A stretch of DNA of 11,308 bases from Pavlovales sp. CCMP2436 (taxonomy: Eukaryota; Haptophyta; Pavlovophyceae; Pavlovales), in NCBI GenBank assembly GCA_026770615.1, contig MU631512.1:139449-150756 (forward strand), read 5' to 3'. Every line of letters begins with the position of its first letter. The first letter of the stretch is position 1. Both the position numbers and the translations under genes were made by a program. Shown here piece after piece: positions 1 to 6,605 of the stretch. Below the pieces are notes generated by a model. That model was not told where the DNA came from and ran no database searches. It saw nothing but the letters and a program-made list of their open reading frames with translations.

Positions 1-65
1 CCTCCCTCCCACACACACACACACACACACACCAGTACTGACAACCCCCCCCCCCTCCCTCCCTT
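1..65. repeat. CA and poly-C microsatellite
   Basis: A (CA)n tract at about 10-33 is followed by a run of C and CCCT units. The C/T-rich stretch leads directly into an AG at 67-68, so it could serve as the polypyrimidine tract of the exon that follows. Confidence 0.85.
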
Positions 66-68
66 AAG

Positions 69-200
69 ACCGCCCGCGCGCAGCTTCTGCGTCTCGCCAA
101 AACGCTGCGCACGTTCGCCTTCTTCATGGCACTCAACGTGCTCGACAGCTGGCGGCGGGGCAAGTGGGGTGGCGCCGCGATTATAGAGTCGCCGTGGTAG
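69..200 (+). CDS. Candidate 3' terminal exon, unknown product (partial)
   Basis: After a C/T-rich tract and the acceptor-like CTTAAG, a frame runs for 43 codons from 69 to a TAG at 198-200. The peptide begins TARAQLLRLAKTL, contains a hydrophobic patch (TFAFFMALNVL) and ends AAIIESPW. Base use is GC-rich like the two B12 genes. The same frame is closed by TGA at about 48-50, so it can be coding only as a spliced exon whose upstream part lies outside the window. I do not recognise the family. It could equally be a chance open stretch; the acceptor and the protein-like composition are the only support. Confidence 0.35.
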   Translation, partial: TARAQLLRLAKTLRTFAFFMALNVLDSWRRGKWGGAAIIESPW

Positions 201-434
201 GTTATTTGGACGATCACGGATGGAGCTGAGCTGAGCATGCACATTTAAAATCTAAATTAGTTAGACTTAGACCTTCGAGATCGACGAGTTATAGGTGAAG
301 ATCGACGAGTTATACTGAAGTAGACGCAACGGCAAGTTCCCAATATATATAAATATTAAAAATACTCGAGGCGGGTCAGGTGCGGCTTCGACTCACGTGT
401 AGGCAGGTGAAGGTGGATAAAGAGAAGGTAAGAA
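201..434. repeat. AT-rich spacer with 21-bp tandem repeat
   Basis: The 16-mer AGATCGACGAGTTATA occurs at 278-293 and again at 299-314, a period of 21 bp. The rest (AT-rich at about 240-365) shows no gene that I can support. Confidence 0.7.
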
Positions 435-444
435 GGCACTCCAC

Positions 445-496
445 CATACGCGCGCGGATGCGAGATGAGGTCAGCCACACCGCCAAAGATGCCGAC
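445..496 (-). CDS. Candidate internal exon, unknown product
   Basis: On the minus strand an acceptor-like TTTCGCCCAG ends at 497, followed by a frame reading VGIFGGVADLISHPRAYG. A possible donor GTGGAG starts at 444; the frame itself stays open to about 355. The peptide is hydrophobic and protein-like, but the donor is weak and there is no recognised domain. It lies downstream of CBA1 on the same strand, so it could belong to another minus-strand gene extending out of the window. It is reported only because the composition and acceptor agree. Confidence 0.25.
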
Positions 497-551
497 CTGG
501 GCGAAACGGACACGCTTTTACCCTTGCGAAGGGGTGGGGTAGACCGGCCTC

Positions 552-558
552 TATAAAA
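552..558 (+). promoter_or_regulatory. TATA-box-like TATAAAA
   Basis: CTATAAAAGC fits a eukaryotic TATA box. The only frame shortly downstream begins with ATG at 627 and encodes about 22 residues, so no convincing gene is attached. From here to about 690 nothing else stands out. Confidence 0.25.
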
Positions 559-691
559 GCGAGTTTCCTATTGTGCGTGTGGTTCTCAGTGCCCTAAGTT
601 TGAATACGTCAGGCTGTCGGTGTGCCATGGGTCTGTGTTTACTACATGCCAACTTTACCTCTACCACCACAGCTGCCCCCAGGACTGATGT

Positions 692-758
692 CTGACGTCG
701 ATGGCGATGCCCGTGATTGAACACGACCTGCAGAACCATGCTCAGCCAATAATATATA
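692..758 (+). repeat. Dispersed repeat copy R1
   Basis: This stretch matches 5218-5283 in the same orientation. It starts CTGACGTCGA, contains GAACCATGCTCAGCC and runs into a TA-rich tail; the other copy has GAACCATGCTGAGCC and also ends in (TA)n. I estimate roughly three quarters identity by eye. From 759 to 1013 there is no gene that I can support. Confidence 0.7.
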
Positions 759-1013
759 TTTTAATATTTATTGTGCTACTAGTTAGCGCGTAGCCTGTGC
801 GAATATGCGTAAGTATAAAGAGACTTTGTGAGCTTGACTTTGCTGTGGAGCATTCGGGATTTTGGGGTACTTCGTTTATCATTCAGAGTGCAAGGTATAC
901 AGACATGGTGCGGTGCGATTCAAAGGCGACGTGATGAGCCCTGCTTTTGGTGTGGCTGTTGGCGCGAGGCGATATTACAGCCACGGTGGACGGGAGCCCA
1001 AGTCGTTGGCCAA

Positions 1014-2630
1014 TCACGCGGAGAAGGTGCCCACCTTCAAGGCGTCGTTGATGGTGTTCGCCGCGCGCGCGCGGCGCTGGAACATTAAGGAGGTGCCGAG
1101 GGCGACGACGATCAGCACCGAGCCGAGGATTGCGACCGCGATCGTGAGGCCGAGGTTGAGGCCGGTGAGCCCCGTCGCGGCGTTGGCCGCGCCGGCGTTG
1201 GTGCCATTGGTGCTCTTGGTGGTAGTGGTGGTGGTGGTGGTGCTGCTGCTGGTCGGCGTCGTCGTCTCGGGCGTGTCATAGGGACAGATGCCCTCGTAGG
1301 CGGAGACATCGATCTTCTGAGCGTAGTACAACGTGTGACTCGTCAACAACTCCGGGTTCAGGATCTTGATGATATCCTTGAGCACAACATCAGGCGAAAC
1401 GTCTGCACTCTCGTACATATCGTTGCCACCGTTTGGATTGACGCGCGCCGTCCACTGGTAGACGTTGCCGCACTTGACAGCCGGCATGTTCTTGATCCAC
1501 GCCACGTCCGAGTCCGTGCTGGCGAGCGTTGTGAGCGCGTCACTCGCGATCCAGAACTCGGCCTTTGCCCAGGTCTCCTTTGCGCCAGGCAGGTCAATGT
1601 ACGTGTTGGGGGAGTAGGTCGAGGGGGCAACGTAAACGCCGCCGCCATTGGTGAAGTGCGAGGCGATATACGAGTTGAGCCATGACATACTCCAACCGCC
1701 CCTATGGACCAAGACGCACAGGGGCACAGGAAGAGGGAGGGATTTGGTGAGCGGCACGGCAGAGAGCGCGCGCGGCCGTGTGATCGCGTGCGCATAGGTT
1801 AAGGTTGGGTTAGGGGCTGCGACCTACGTGTTGCCGTTCCACCAGAACGGGAACGAATAGTCACCCTGGATGACAGTCTTCGGCGTCTTGCTGGTGGCAA
1901 AGAGCTTCGCGGCCGAGTAATACGAGCTAATCCCGCTGAACTCCGTAATCGACTTACCCCCCTTGCCGATCAACAGCAAGCCGATCAACTTCATCCACTC
2001 CGCCTTGCCAAGCGGGGTCGTCTCCAGAGAGTTGGGGATGCAGACGACGGGAATTGTCGTGTTGACGAGTCCCGCCCTGTCGTCCACGCAGTTGTAGTGG
2101 TCCGTGATGTGCAGCTCCGAACCTTGCGTGAGGAGAACCGTGTCGATGATGCCACTGCCAGGATATTGTACGTGCGTGAGCGGGATGGAGAACTTGAGCA
2201 CGTGGTCGATGACCGTTTGAGATGAAGTCCACTGGATATCGTCGTATGCGACAAGGAGATCAACCGCGTCGATCTTGTCGACGAGCGCAACCACGGTCGT
2301 CGTCTTGACCGAGATCTTTGAAGCGACGGTAATGTACTCAGTCGCGCCGGGTACGAGCGCCTCCAAACCGGGCAAGTTAGTGCAGGACGAGATCACGTAC
2401 TTCTCGGCGGCGTAGCCGGCGATGTAGCCATCAGACGGAACCATTGCGACGTCAACGACCGCATACCCGCCCTCGTCAAAGAATGTCACGTTGAGCAGCG
2501 ACGCAGCCTCGAAGGCGAAGTCGCCATACTGCTCGAACTTCGTCGCGCAGAAGTCGCCAGCCGCGGCAGGCAGGAGCGCGAGCGCGCACACGATCTGCGA
2601 CGAGGGGAGGGAACGAAAGTATGTCTCCAT
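1014..2630 (-). CDS. CBA1: CBA1-like cobalamin acquisition protein, membrane anchored (exons 2630-1828 and 1701-1014)
   Basis: The spliced product has 496 residues. Met1 at 2630 opens a signal peptide: a hydrophobic core at residues 13-20 and an AAA/GD cleavage site at 24/25. A BtuF-like substrate-binding region follows, with PLGKAEW at 206-212, AEFWIASDA at 315-323, SDVAWIKNMPAV at 332-343, and GGNDMYES then SPDVVLKDIIKILNPEL at 359-386. The last block is the usual end of periplasmic B12/siderophore-binding folds. A Thr/Ser stalk (411-436) leads to a membrane helix (451-474) and a short basic tail. Signal peptide, BtuF-like fold and C-terminal helix are the known plan of algal CBA1, needed for B12 uptake in diatoms and Chlamydomonas. 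An upstream in-frame ATG at 2744 would add a Pro/Arg-rich stretch from a repeat and hide the signal peptide, so I reject it. The family call rests on motif recognition, not a search; a generic Peripla_BP_2 protein is the alternative. Confidence 0.8.
1219..1250. repeat. GTG/CAC trinucleotide run inside the CBA1-like gene
   Basis: The repeat encodes the Thr-run of the stalk on the minus strand. Its length could vary between strains and so change the stalk length without shifting the frame. Confidence 0.8.
1702..1827 (-). other. Spliceosomal intron of the CBA1-like gene (126 nt)
   Basis: The donor GTAGGT begins at 1827 and the acceptor CCATAG ends at 1702. Exon 1 ends with two bases (AC) and exon 2 begins with one (G), so the split codon ACG (Thr268) is restored and the protein reads WWNGNT then GGWSMSWL. 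Without splicing, TAG at 1826-1824 stops translation just after residue 268 and removes the C-terminal lobe and the anchor. Confidence 0.85.
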
Positions 2631-2735
2631 GACGCGCGGCGCGGGCGCGGGCGCGGCGCGACGCGGCCGGGTCCGGCGCGACGCGGCCGGGGCTGGCGCG
2701 TGAGGACGCGGCCGGGGTTGGCGCGCGAGGACACC
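2631..2735. repeat. GC-rich degenerate tandem repeat upstream of CBA1-like gene
   Basis: Units built on GGCGCGACGCGGCCGGG recur about every 20-25 bp at about 2653-2735, with later units reading GGCGCGTGAGGACGCGGCCG. The array starts immediately before the chosen CBA1 start codon and would form its 5' UTR or proximal promoter. Confidence 0.75.
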
Positions 2736-2791
2736 GTACCACACGGAAAAGCGTCATGGGTGCGTGGGCCATGATGATCGATCTTGGATAT

Positions 2792-2813
2792 TTCGGTAAA
2801 AGCTTCGGTAAAA
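2792..2813. promoter_or_regulatory. Direct repeat TTCGGTAAAA x2 in divergent promoter
   Basis: TTCGGTAAAA occurs at 2792-2801 and 2804-2813, a spacing of 12 bp. The pair is bracketed by TTGGATAT at about 2784 and 2819, each followed by a CGG. It lies in the AT-rich middle of the intergenic region between the two B12 genes. A binding-site role is inference. Confidence 0.35.
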
Positions 2814-2886
2814 TTATTTTGGATATACGGCAAACCTTAACCTTGATTAAAATTCAGGGTCGAATTAGAGTTTCTGTTTAAAAGAA

Positions 2887-2916
2887 GACTGGTCCTCGAC
2901 TGGTCCGTGACCAGTC
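2887..2916. promoter_or_regulatory. Triple GACTGGTC motif in divergent promoter
   Basis: GACTGGTCC lies at 2887-2895 and 2898-2906 in direct orientation, and the inverse GACCAGTC at 2909-2916. Three copies in 30 bp, two direct and one inverted, 35 bp ahead of a TATA-like box, could be a shared control element for the divergent genes. No known factor was recognised. Confidence 0.35.
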
Positions 2917-2941
2917 CCCTCCACCATTCGCCGCAGGCCCA

Positions 2942-2947
2942 TATAAA
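2942..2947 (+). promoter_or_regulatory. TATA-like box upstream of cobU-DUF4346
   Basis: CCATATAAATTTC lies 262 bp before the ATG at 3209. An 11-mer CGCCGCAGGCC sits just before it (2929-2939) and recurs at 3047-3057 in the presumed leader. Transcription start is not known. Confidence 0.35.
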
Positions 2948-3208
2948 TTTCGGGGTGGCACTAGCGAGCGCGGCCGAGCGGCTGCGGGCGCGAACACGAG
3001 GCAGGTTGACGGGATTGTCACCGACACCGCGTGGCCCACGAGACAGCGCCGCAGGCCAAGAACACGAACGCGTGAAGGTCTTCTAACTTTGAAGTTCGGC
3101 GGTGGGCTACACAACAAATTCTCCCCCCTTCCCGCCCTCCCGCTCGGCGCGTCTTCTTCGGCGCGTTGGGCTTCAACTCCCGCCCCCCCCCCGCTCGGTG
3201 CGTTTCCC

Positions 3209-4318
3209 ATGGCCTCGGTCACGCTCATCATTGGCGGTGCGCGCTCGGGCAAGTCGTCCTACGCGAGTCGCCTCGCGCTCGCCGTCTCCAAGCGGCCGGT
3301 CTACGTCGCTACTGCCCGCATCTTTCCGGATGATGAGGAGTTCGAGGCGCGAGTGGCGCTGCACAGGCGCGACCGAGGAGACGCCTTCGAGTTCGTGGAG
3401 GAGCAGCGCGTGCTCTCGGCGCACGTGGACGTCTTCCGCGGCAAGGCGGTAGTGATCGACTGCCTGACGCTGTGGCTGACGAGCTTCTATCTCGACGCGG
3501 GCAACGACGCTGGCGCCGCACTGGAGCAGGCCAAGGCGGAGTTCGACAAGCTCGCGGCGCAGTGGGATGCAACTCTTTTCATAGTGACCAACGAGCTCGG
3601 CTCTGGTGTGCACGCTGAAACCAAGATGGGCCGCGACTTCGTGGACATCCAGGGGTGGCTCAATCAGCACTGTGCGCGCGCGGCCAACCGCGTCGTGCTC
3701 ATGGTGGCGGGCCAGCCGATGCAGGTCAAGCCGTCGGCTTTCGACTCGATGGCGATTCCACCCGTTCCGCGGCCGGCTGTTCGGAGCGCAGAGTGCGCAC
3801 AGGAGGCCGCGGTGATCGACACGGTGCTCTCGACGCGGAAGACGGTGATTTTTGTAAATAATAGTTCTTTTAACGTCCCCCAACTTGCAGCCTGAAGGCG
3901 TACGGCATGACATGGGAGGATCAGCGCATCGGTCGTCTTATGTGCTATCTTACTCTCCGCGTCGTTTCTCCGCCACGATCCTTGCTCGTCGTCGCAGGTG
4001 ATGGACTCGAATGGATACTTCATCCTGCGCGCGGCGCCCCGCGAGCAGCAGATCGTCGCCGAATTCTACTCGTCGAAGACTGACGCTGACGGTAGCGTAG
4101 TCGACCCTGTGACGGGCGAGCGGATCAAGTGCTATGACGTGCGCGAGCCAACGAGTGTCTTCCGCGCACGCACGGCCAAGCAGATGCAGGCGCGCCTGTT
4201 CGAGGCGTCAGATACGGCGGGGCTTATACAGTCGCTTGGGCATGCGTGCTACCTCGGCCGTGAGCTACAGCGCGTCGAGCACGCGCTCGCGACGGGTACC
4301 GAGTATGTGATGGACTGA
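3209..4318 (+). CDS. cobU: CobU/CobP-type adenosylcobinamide kinase/guanylyltransferase fused to a DUF4346-like domain (exons 3209-3853 and 3998-4318)
   Basis: The spliced product has 321 residues. Residues 1-174 are a complete CobU domain: Walker A GGARSGKS at 9-16; RVALHRRDR at 48-56, holding the His (52) that aligns with the guanylylated His of bacterial CobU; DCLTLWLTS at 84-92; TNELGSGV at 127-134; RDFVDIQGWLNQ at 142-153; and VAGQPMQVK at 166-174. CobU phosphorylates adenosylcobinamide and transfers GMP, giving AdoCbi-GDP for late B12 assembly or salvage. After a linker, exon 2 gives GYFIL at 221-225, HACYLGREL at 297-305 and TEYVMD at 316-321, the hallmark end of DUF4346 domains. From memory, DUF4346 is linked to MtrA-like corrinoid proteins. 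The start is the only in-frame ATG before the P-loop, in good context (CCCATGG). No targeting peptide is seen, so a cytosolic enzyme is likely. It diverges from the CBA1-like gene. Confidence 0.88.
3854..3997 (+). other. Spliceosomal intron of cobU-DUF4346 (about 144 nt)
   Basis: The donor GTAAAT starts at 3854 and the acceptor GTCGTCGCAG ends at 3997, both phase 0, so the two frames join cleanly. A second phase-0 donor, GTGATT at 3845, would shorten the protein by three residues. With that donor the intron ends sit in a direct repeat: GGTGAT occurs at 3844-3849 and 3997-4002. If unspliced, a TGA at 3893-3895 ends a CobU-only protein of 228 residues. Confidence 0.75.
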
Positions 4319-4390
4319 TCACTGATCAGCTAGATACTTAGGGAACCGTTAGTGCCGTCGGATGAAGGGTTATTATATTTATAATGATAC

Positions 4391-4665
4391 TGCTGCGCGC
4401 GGCGGCGGGCCGCACGCGGAGACGCCGCTCAAGACTACCAAGGCTACGACGATGCTGCTTCCTGCGGCCGCCGTGGTGTGCGCGCTCGCAGCGTCGCGAT
4501 GCTGTCCACTTGAGGTACTCGCTGGCACCTCTCGACCACCCGACTCGCTCGGGTCCTCAAGTGGATGTGCGTCGCGCGCTTGCGGAGGGCGCTGCTGCGC
4601 GCGTCGGCGGACCGCACACGGAGACGCCGCTCAAGGCTACGAAGACGATGCTGCTCCCTGCGGCT
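4391..4665 (+). repeat. 75-bp direct repeat pair about 200 bp apart
   Basis: 4391-4470 and 4591-4665 share CTGCTGCGCGCG, the segment ACGGAGACGCCGCTCAAG or a one-base variant, and ATGCTGCT(T/C)CCTGCGGC. One plus frame reads GGPHAETPLK in the first copy and GGPHTETPLK in the second, so an ancestral coding repeat is possible. Between them CCACTTGAGG (4506-4515) and CCTCAAGTGG (4555-4564) form an inverted pair. The rest of 4319-4788 shows no gene I can support. Confidence 0.65.
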
Positions 4666-4788
4666 GCCACGGCAGGGCTGCGGCGGCCGAGGCGGGGCGT
4701 GGGGGTCGGGGCGCACACACTCACACCCTTTGGACAGTGAGTTTGGTGTGAGTGCTGGTGCATAAGGGTTGGGGTCGATCGCTCGACC

Positions 4789-5216
4789 TCAGGGGTCGAA
4801 ATCCGAATTAGTGGCGCGATTCCGCACTGGGGAGGGGAAAAAGCTGTGGCCGGGTCGAAGAAGTAGAGATCGTTCGCCTCTGCGCGCTAAGTGTCGATAG
4901 CTGTTGTCGAATAGATCCCTCCTCGACGGTGGGAGCCCACCTCGTGTGCCTCTCGTGTGCCTCTGGGGTCGACAACATACTGAAGGTAACTAACATTTCC
5001 GATTTTCAGCGTTCGGAAGCGAAAAGAAAGTCATGGTTCCCGAAGTGGTGCACAAAAGTTAGTTGCAGATTCGTGAATGGGGCGGCACCCCATTCACGAA
5101 TCTGCAACTAACTTTTGTGCACCACCTCCGGTTCGTGAGTTGCTCCAGAGGATTTTCACTGGATTTTTTCGCGATTTTCCCCCGGACTGGCCACTAATTT
5201 GGATTTCGACCCTCAG
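4789..5216. mobile_element. MITE-like element copy 1, with TCAG target duplication
   Basis: The element spans 4793-5212 (420 bp). It starts GGGTCGAAATCCGAATTAG and ends with the inverse (CTAATTTGGATTTCGACCC), one mismatch over the terminal 19-22 bases. TCAG directly flanks both ends (4789-4792 and 5213-5216), as expected for a 4-bp target-site duplication. A second copy lies at 8703-9142 in the same orientation and aligns along its whole length. It has no transposase frame and would be non-autonomous. Four-base duplications are known for Sola1 and Ginger DNA transposons, but I cannot assign the superfamily. Confidence 0.85.
5045..5125. repeat. Perfect 38-bp hairpin inside MITE copy 1
   Basis: Arms at 5045-5082 and 5088-5125 are exact inverse copies around a 5-base loop (CGGCA). 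If transcribed this would fold into a long, mismatch-free RNA stem. Confidence 0.95.
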
Positions 5217-5217
5217 C

Positions 5218-5292
5218 CTGACGTCGACCAAGCCAGTGACTGAACAACACCTGCTGAACCATGCTGAGCCGCTAATATATATATATATATAT
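5218..5292 (+). repeat. Dispersed repeat copy R2 with TA microsatellite tail
   Basis: 5218-5283 matches 692-758. It directly follows the right target duplication of MITE copy 1, so the MITE probably inserted beside or into a larger R repeat. (TA)n covers about 5274-5294. Confidence 0.7.
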
Positions 5293-5387
5293 ATAATGAT
5301 ATCCTCGTTATTAAGTGATCTATCTGGCTTTTGGAGATGACCCCGGCCCGCCTATAATTAGTGATAAATTAAGAAAGCAAACAATCA

Positions 5388-5651
5388 TACAGGGTGGCCC
5401 GGGCAATAAGAAACCGTAACGTTAAGAAACTGAGCCTCATTTTGTATGCCTTTCAATAACAAATTAAGCAAAACTTAGCATTGTTTGTGCAACCTCTCTC
5501 TCTCTTTGTCAATGTCTGCACGATCTCGTATATGAGTGAACGCGAGTCTCCTGCCACACACTGCTGAGCCATTTATTATCATTATGTAATTTGCTAAGAA
5601 ACTAAACTTCAGTCTCAAAAGCGCCGTTCTTATTGCCCGCGACACCCTGTA
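5388..5651. mobile_element. Tc1/mariner-type MITE with TA duplication
   Basis: The element spans 5390-5649 (260 bp). It begins CAGGGTGGCCCGGGCAATAA and ends TTATTGCCCGCGACACCCTG, terminal inverted repeats of about 23 bp with two mismatches. TA flanks each side (5388-5389 and 5650-5651). The CAGGGTG terminus and TA target are typical of the Tc1/mariner superfamily. No transposase frame is present. Confidence 0.8.
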
Positions 5652-5658
5652 TAGTTAC

Positions 5659-5768
5659 ATATTAATGTAGAGGTGTTCGATCTGGCTGGCGGGGTGACAA
5701 CTTATCAAGCTGATCTTAGCGCTCCAACGCAGGCTCCGACGCGCTACGCCGAAGTTGAGAACATAGCA
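5659..5768 (+). repeat. Solo arm of inverted-repeat family (arm 1)
   Basis: This matches the left arm at 6237-6350 in direct orientation. Both contain ATTAATG, then CTGGCTGGCGG or a variant, then AAGCTGATCTTAGCGCTCC and CGCGCTA(C/G)GCCGAAGT. No inverse partner was found next to it, so it is either a solo arm or a truncated element. Confidence 0.7.
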
Positions 5769-5802
5769 AAGGTATTAAGCTGCAAGCACAGAGGGGTAGT
5801 GA

Positions 5803-6015
5803 TACATCAAAACTGATGTATCGGAATGTATCGTGTACCGGATGTATCGTGCATCGGATGTGTCTGATGTATCGCGAATCGCGATACTGGTAACATATCG
5901 TGGTACATGTATCTGATGTATAGGGGGGCAGTTTTAAAAATGATGCATCTTTGGATGTATCGTTTGGGCTGATGTATCGTCGAGGTCGATATATCAGATA
6001 CATAGATACATCAAA
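5803..6015. repeat. Cluster of GATGTATC words
   Basis: GATGTATC or a close variant recurs about ten times, for example at about 5815, 5840, 5866, 5953 and 5971. The inverse GATACATC appears at both ends (about 5806 and 6006). Spacing is irregular, so this is not a simple satellite. Beyond it, 6016-6236 shows an A/G-rich stretch and a GGTATACC palindrome but no gene. Confidence 0.7.
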
Positions 6016-6468
6016 AAAAAGAAAGAAAAAAGAAAGATTCAGTCCGCGAATCATCCTCTTTTTGCTGACACAGGTGACGCCCACAATGGGGTATGGTATA
6101 CCTTGGCTATGTTTTTATATAATTACCAACACCAACGCCAAGCGAGCAGGAGGGGCATCGCAGCGCTCACGGCTCAGATCAGCAGTACTATACTGCTGTA
6201 AAACAAGTAATTCTTGATAACTATATATCATGATATTTATATTAATGAAGGGGGATTCGGGCTGGCGGTGTTTCATGTTCAAGTTAAGCTGATCTTAGCG
6301 CTCCGACGCAGGCCCCTACGCGCTAGGCCGAAGTGGGGAACTGGTAGAAGTGATGGATGATGGGGACGCCGAAAGCAAAGCGCTAACGATTATATCATAA
6401 CTATAAAATTAATATCATGCATATATATACCGTCATCCTGAAACGGCCGGATCGCGCTGCCCGCTTGC

Positions 6469-6491
6469 GAGGCAGCCCGATGGGCTGCCTC
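6469..6491. repeat. 10-bp perfect hairpin
   Basis: GAGGCAGCCC at 6469-6478 pairs exactly with GGGCTGCCTC at 6482-6491 around a GAT loop. It lies between the left arm of the element and its open frame. No T-run follows, so a bacterial-type terminator is not indicated. Confidence 0.75.
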
Positions 6492-6605
6492 ACAAAGCTG
6501 TTGTACGCACTACTATCGGCCACCTCCATCACGGACGCTTCAACTACTACCTAATCCACCCCGCCTCCGCGCGGTTGCTCGCGCCATGCGCGCGCGAACG
6601 AGTTC

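Noticed and set aside
1112..1795. Overlapping Arg/Pro-rich frames across the CBA1-like gene on both strands
   Set aside because: They are compositional shadows of the GC-rich coding sequence, without domains or sensible start contexts.
2631..2744. Upstream in-frame ATG at 2744 for the CBA1-like protein
   Set aside because: It would add a Pro/Arg-rich stretch encoded by a GC tandem repeat in front of a clear signal peptide that starts at 2630.
2900..3060. A cobalamin riboswitch between the two B12 genes
   Set aside because: No B12-box sequence or coaxial helix set could be recognised. GGTGGCAC at 2954 is only a partial word, and eukaryotic cobalamin riboswitches are not established.
3173..3913. 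246-codon minus-strand frame opposite cobU
   Set aside because: It mirrors the well-supported CobU frame. His/Arg-rich composition is typical of antisense shadows in GC-rich genes.
3891..3940. An extra cobU exon reading LKAYGMTWEDQRIG inside the intron, after the acceptor-like CAACTTGCAG
   Set aside because: Its frame needs a phase-2 donor in exon 1, which is not present, and no consensus donor returns it to the exon 2 frame. It is worth a look in RNA data but not called.
4808..5340. Small frames of 60-90 codons in MITE copy 1
   Set aside because: They run through the hairpin and termini of a non-autonomous element and are not kept in copy 2.
5515..5625. Coding remnant of a transposase inside the Tc1/mariner-like MITE
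   Set aside because: No frame longer than a few dozen codons and no DDE/D-type motif was found.
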